This document shows positions 62,301 through 64,000 of a stretch of 64,000 nt of DNA, piece after piece. The position numbers and the translations under genes were made by a program. The stretch's first letter is position 1, and each line of letters opens with the position of its first letter. The notes below the pieces were generated by a model that saw only the letters and a program-made list of their open reading frames with translations, was not told the DNA's origin and did not search any database. The DNA is from an uncultured Bacteroidales bacterium (GTDB lineage Bacteria > Bacteroidota > Bacteroidia > Bacteroidales > Bacteroidaceae): positions 1 through 64,000 of the forward strand of contig CACYBB010000019.1 in assembly GCA_902772585.1 (NCBI GenBank), written 5' to 3'.

Positions 62301-62605
62301 TAGCGATGATACGCCGCGAAATTGCGCAGTTGGGGTTGCCCCAATTGGAACAGATTAGCATCGACACCGTTGAGCGCTACCAAGGTTCACAACGTGATGT
62401 CATCATCTATTCGTTTACTGTTCAGCGTCCCTACCAACTCGACTTTCTGACAGCCAACTGCTTCCAGGAGGACGGATACACCATAGATCGCAAGCTCAAT
62501 GTGGCTATGACACGTGCCCGTAAGCAACTCATCATGACGGGAAATGCACCTTTATTGCAGCGAAATAAGATTTTTTCTGCACTTATCGCACGTTATTCCA
62601 TATAA
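59375..62605 (+). CDS. Dna2-like nuclease-helicase
   Basis: A 1076-residue protein starting with GTG (no ATG is available nearby). The N-terminal half (about residues 225-400) contains a PD-(D/E)XK-type region: GLQGRVDLM, VEQKSGKNWN (the E-x-K) and HYVQLLLYYG, as in Cas4/RecB nucleases. The C-terminal half is a superfamily 1 helicase of the Dna2/Upf1 type: Walker A QGPPGTGKTS at about residue 669, VDEASQILEP at about 788, GDHKQLPAVV, and LNVAMTRARKQLIMTG at the end. It is likely involved in DNA end or fork processing. Last gene of the GH3-led run. Confidence 0.88.
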   Translation: MDVSELYDRCVELTALEPSAASLRFMHETLVLTCGEALRDTRQGFGNVFSQVDYLCKRHGIAMRYRIAIQQMRVHSNGRKLQNADDWLYDIRALALFISAVFKVDIPHELLTQLPAESRTIVVAHQPKQQALRGVVTSWDASYIYATTAEGAVCIDYVDSFDKETAGTLLTEGMQLNLLDCTIDGTTVTPSLIVIEPDFLVDISAIASCFQEYGHHPLSYLLNRLKPRANSQQILLGNFAGTALDDLINHPDISYGETLRTSFREQAMQFCTCTPFDGQRFKEESRQQVANIQEAVDILFSDYNRQHALLEPSFVCEQLGLQGRVDLMTDDMRLLVEQKSGKNWNIECGASQQHKEDHYVQLLLYYGVLRANFHLSPDQVDIRLLYSKYPAHQGLLVVNYYQQLFHEAIRLRNRIVAQEINIARQGFENIIPLLRADLLLENQQKRTFFDQYIRGDVEQIILPFHQLPADERDYVERMLTFVYREQLAQKVGVQEGQGGATSDLWNMPLSEKLETGNILMGTIVDKSLNTVVLAVDTAEVLPNFRRGDMVYLYHYDQTPDVRNSILYKGTLVSLSDQETTIRLNERQQNPHIFGEGHYAVEHASSDVGTTSALRAVFSFCSASSSKRNLLLGKRTPKKNHTITLSHTYHPHYDEIILKAMQAKDYFLLQGPPGTGKTSMALRFLVEEALTSSISRQSSSILLTAYTHRAVDEICDMLVNAGQDFLRIGSEDACDPRFADHLLDKRMGERPQLSDIRQQLQQMRIIVATTSTLQARPFLFQLKHFSLCIVDEASQILEPNIIGILLSEQVERFILIGDHKQLPAVVVQPDDDPRLRDCRRSLFERLLQQERQAGRTDFVGLLRYQGRMHPDIAQFPNDFFYRREHLSPVPCPHQLEEQLDYIEPSEDALDEKLKQHRVLFLPSETRITDATNLSDKVNEEEAHIVADLLRRIYRQYGADRFDPNRTVGVIVPYRNQIAMIRREIAQLGLPQLEQISIDTVERYQGSQRDVIIYSFTVQRPYQLDFLTANCFQEDGYTIDRKLNVAMTRARKQLIMTGNAPLLQRNKIFSALIARYSI

Positions 62606-62610
62606 AATAT

Positions 62611-62618
62611 GTATCTTT
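62611..62618 (+). promoter_or_regulatory. -7-like element at the start of the ABC ATPase gene
   Basis: TATCTTTG followed by GCA, 5 nt before the ATG at 62624. If used, the message would be leaderless. No TTG at the expected distance. Confidence 0.45.
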
Positions 62619-62623
62619 GCAGC

Positions 62624-63406
62624 ATGAGGGGAAGCGTCATACTACAAGACCTAAGCATCGGATACACTATCAAAGGCAAAAAAAAGACCGTTGCCCAGCG
62701 GCTGAGCGCTACGATATGTAGCGGTGAGCTGACTTGCCTGTTGGGAAGAAATGGTATTGGCAAGTCGACGCTATTGCGTACGCTGTCCGCTTTTCTGCCT
62801 GCACTGGATGGTGATGTACTCTTGCAAGGTAAGTCCCTCACCACTTATTCTGACCAAGAACGCAGTCAGCTGATAGGAGTGGTACTGACAGAAAAACCAC
62901 ATGTCAGGAATATGACCGTTGATGAGATGGTAGCCATGGGACGTGCTCCCTATACAGGTTTCTGGGGTATGATGTCAAAAGACGACCAACGCATCGTTGA
63001 TGAGTCCATCCAACTGGTAGGTATAGAATCGTTACGTCAGCGGCTGGTACAGTCGCTGAGCGATGGTGAACGCCAAAAGGTGATGATTGCCAAAGCGCTG
63101 GCCCAGCAGACACCCATCATCTATCTCGATGAACCGACAGCATTCCTCGACTACCCCAGCAAAGTGGAACTGCTACAGTTGCTGAGACGTCTGGCGCATG
63201 ACGAACAGAAGACCATCTTCCTGTCGACACACGACGTTGAAATCTCCCTACAGTTGGCAGACACTCTCTGGCTGATGACCACAGAGCAACTGCGTGTCGG
63301 TACGCCACGACAATTGGCAACAGGAGGGGTACTCAGTCGTTTTGTAGAAAGTGATGGCATCGTCTTCGACAACAATAGCCTGACGCTAAGAGTTGTCAAA
63401 ACATAA
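62624..63406 (+). CDS. ABC transporter ATP-binding protein (BtuD/FecE type)
   Basis: A 260-residue ATPase with Walker A LLGRNGIGKSTLLR, signature LSDGERQKVMIAKAL, Walker B IIYLDEPTAFLD and H-loop LSTHDVE. Most like the ATPases of vitamin B12 and ferric-siderophore importers. Position directly before a cobD gene favours cobalamin or cobamide uptake. An ATG at 62609 overlaps the -7 element and is rejected. No permease or binding protein lies in the window. Confidence 0.88.
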   Translation: MRGSVILQDLSIGYTIKGKKKTVAQRLSATICSGELTCLLGRNGIGKSTLLRTLSAFLPALDGDVLLQGKSLTTYSDQERSQLIGVVLTEKPHVRNMTVDEMVAMGRAPYTGFWGMMSKDDQRIVDESIQLVGIESLRQRLVQSLSDGERQKVMIAKALAQQTPIIYLDEPTAFLDYPSKVELLQLLRRLAHDEQKTIFLSTHDVEISLQLADTLWLMTTEQLRVGTPRQLATGGVLSRFVESDGIVFDNNSLTLRVVKT

Positions 63407-63441
63407 CTGCATCATAACGAAAGACCTAAAACAAAAAGAGA

Positions 63442-64000
63442 ATGATAGACGGACACGGAGATGATAGATATCGCTATGATGACCTGGTGAAGATGAATTT
63501 CAGCTCCACCATCTTTCAGCATGCTGACCATAGTGCGCTGAAGGAATATCTGATGGAACATTTTGATGTCATCACCAATTATCCAGAATCCCAACCACGA
63601 CAGTTGGAGAAATTGATAGCCAAGCAATTGGGTATCACACCCGAGAGTGTGCTTGTCACCAATGGTGCCACTGAGGCTATCTACATCATCGCCCAACTGT
63701 TTCACAATAGCTGTTCCATCATTCCTCAGCCAACCTATTCGGAGTATGCCGACGCCTGTCGACTGAATAAACACCTCATTACTTACGAGAATAACGATGA
63801 CATGACAACCCTTCCGAAAGACCGTATGTATTGGGTATGCAACCCCAACAACCCGTCAGGAAACGTGCTGAAGAAAGGATTTGTTGACTATGTGGTACGC
63901 CGTTCGCCACGCTATACCTTTGTCATCGACCAGTCATACGGCACCTTCACTAGAGAACCACTACTCGAAGCTCACGAAGTCCAGGGACTACCCAACGTAA
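63442..64000 (+). CDS. cobD: Threonine-phosphate decarboxylase-like PLP enzyme, truncated by the window end
   Basis: At least 186 residues, starting MIDGHGDDRYRYDDLVKMNF, which is typical of CobD in Bacteroidota. It shows TNYPESQP, VTNGATEAIYIIA, NPNNPSGNV and FVIDQSYGTF of the class I/II PLP fold; the Schiff-base lysine lies beyond the window. CobD decarboxylates L-threonine phosphate to aminopropanol phosphate for the cobalamin nucleotide loop. The neighbouring ABC ATPase agrees with a cobamide role. Confidence 0.8.
   Translation, partial: MIDGHGDDRYRYDDLVKMNFSSTIFQHADHSALKEYLMEHFDVITNYPESQPRQLEKLIAKQLGITPESVLVTNGATEAIYIIAQLFHNSCSIIPQPTYSEYADACRLNKHLITYENNDDMTTLPKDRMYWVCNPNNPSGNVLKKGFVDYVVRRSPRYTFVIDQSYGTFTREPLLEAHEVQGLPNV

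Noticed and set aside
59375-62605. Assigning the nuclease-helicase to a named anti-phage system
   Set aside because: Only one gene is present and the neighbours are envelope proteins; the domain pair alone does not define a defence system.
62609-62623. Earlier ATG for the ABC ATPase
   Set aside because: It lies on top of a -7-like element and adds five residues not expected in the family.
1-64000. tRNA, rRNA or riboswitch genes
   Set aside because: I looked in the intergenic gaps for tRNA-like cloverleaf ends and for common riboswitch cores and found nothing convincing; a covariance-model search would be needed to exclude small RNAs.

Overview
The window looks like a chromosomal segment of a Bacteroidota bacterium of the order Bacteroidales, most like Prevotella. 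The grounds are: Bacteroidota-type promoters (TTG, about 20 nt, TAnnTTTG) before many genes; almost no Shine-Dalgarno sequences; gene orders typical of the phylum (IMP cyclohydrolase-mreB-mreC-mreD-PBP2-rodA; acpP-fabF-rnc; DUF4290-murA-rimM-dxr-rseP); a PorT homologue of the type IX secretion system; and a BspA-like leucine-rich-repeat surface protein. I saw no rRNA, tRNA, CRISPR array, plasmid or phage module.

Layout. 0.3-4.2 kb: a tightly coupled four-gene operon (PLP enzyme, CDP-alcohol phosphotransferase, multi-pass flippase-like protein, LicC-like cytidylyltransferase) that reads as a pathway for making a lipid head group. 4.2-14.4 kb: a redox protein, the NifU-like/GGGtGRT pair (the second gene frameshifted), cyclophilin, phosphatase, ferredoxin, porT, a split 5'-nucleotidase, rplS, stand-alone AICAR formyltransferase and a GH53 galactanase. 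14.4-22.3 kb: an eight-gene minus-strand ABC export operon with its own YtrA-type GntR regulator and a candidate operator. 22.6-32.2 kb: two paralogous TPR-sensor histidine kinases bracketing nadK, pdxJ, a DJ-1 protein, a GxxExxY nuclease-like gene, ispD and recG. This stretch is sprinkled with CGGAC-rich inverted repeats, one inside the ispD coding region. 32.2-32.7 kb: a large nested palindrome of MITE type. 32.7-38.3 kb: the BspA-like protein, a small HTH/membrane-protein pair and an M23/LysM peptidase. 38.4-44.8 kb: the rod-shape and cell-wall elongation operon. 45-54.8 kb: housekeeping genes tsaB, murA, rimM, dxr, rseP, pdxB, a deleted-looking acpP, fabF and rnc. 55-64 kb: GH3-family enzyme, lipoprotein, DUF3108, a Dna2-like nuclease-helicase, a BtuD/FecE-like ATPase and the start of cobD.

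How the genes fit together. pdxJ and pdxB belong to the DXP-dependent vitamin B6 route; dxr and ispD belong to the MEP isoprenoid route. murA, mreBCD, PBP2, rodA and the M23 peptidase cover cell-wall precursor synthesis, insertion and trimming. PorT plus two proteins with related C-terminal tails suggest type IX secretion.

The most interesting observations are: (1) a family of short inverted repeats whose ends match the ends flanking the GxxExxY gene, including a copy inserted in frame in ispD and half-copies that supply gene ends, resembling a REPIN/RAYT-like arrangement; (2) the lipid head-group operon, whose CDP-alcohol transferase lacks the last Asp of its catalytic motif; (3) the 265-bp nested palindrome; (4) families of short repetitive spacers between operon genes; and (5) two deletion-type frameshifts in genes expected to be intact (acpP and GGGtGRT), which may be assembly errors.
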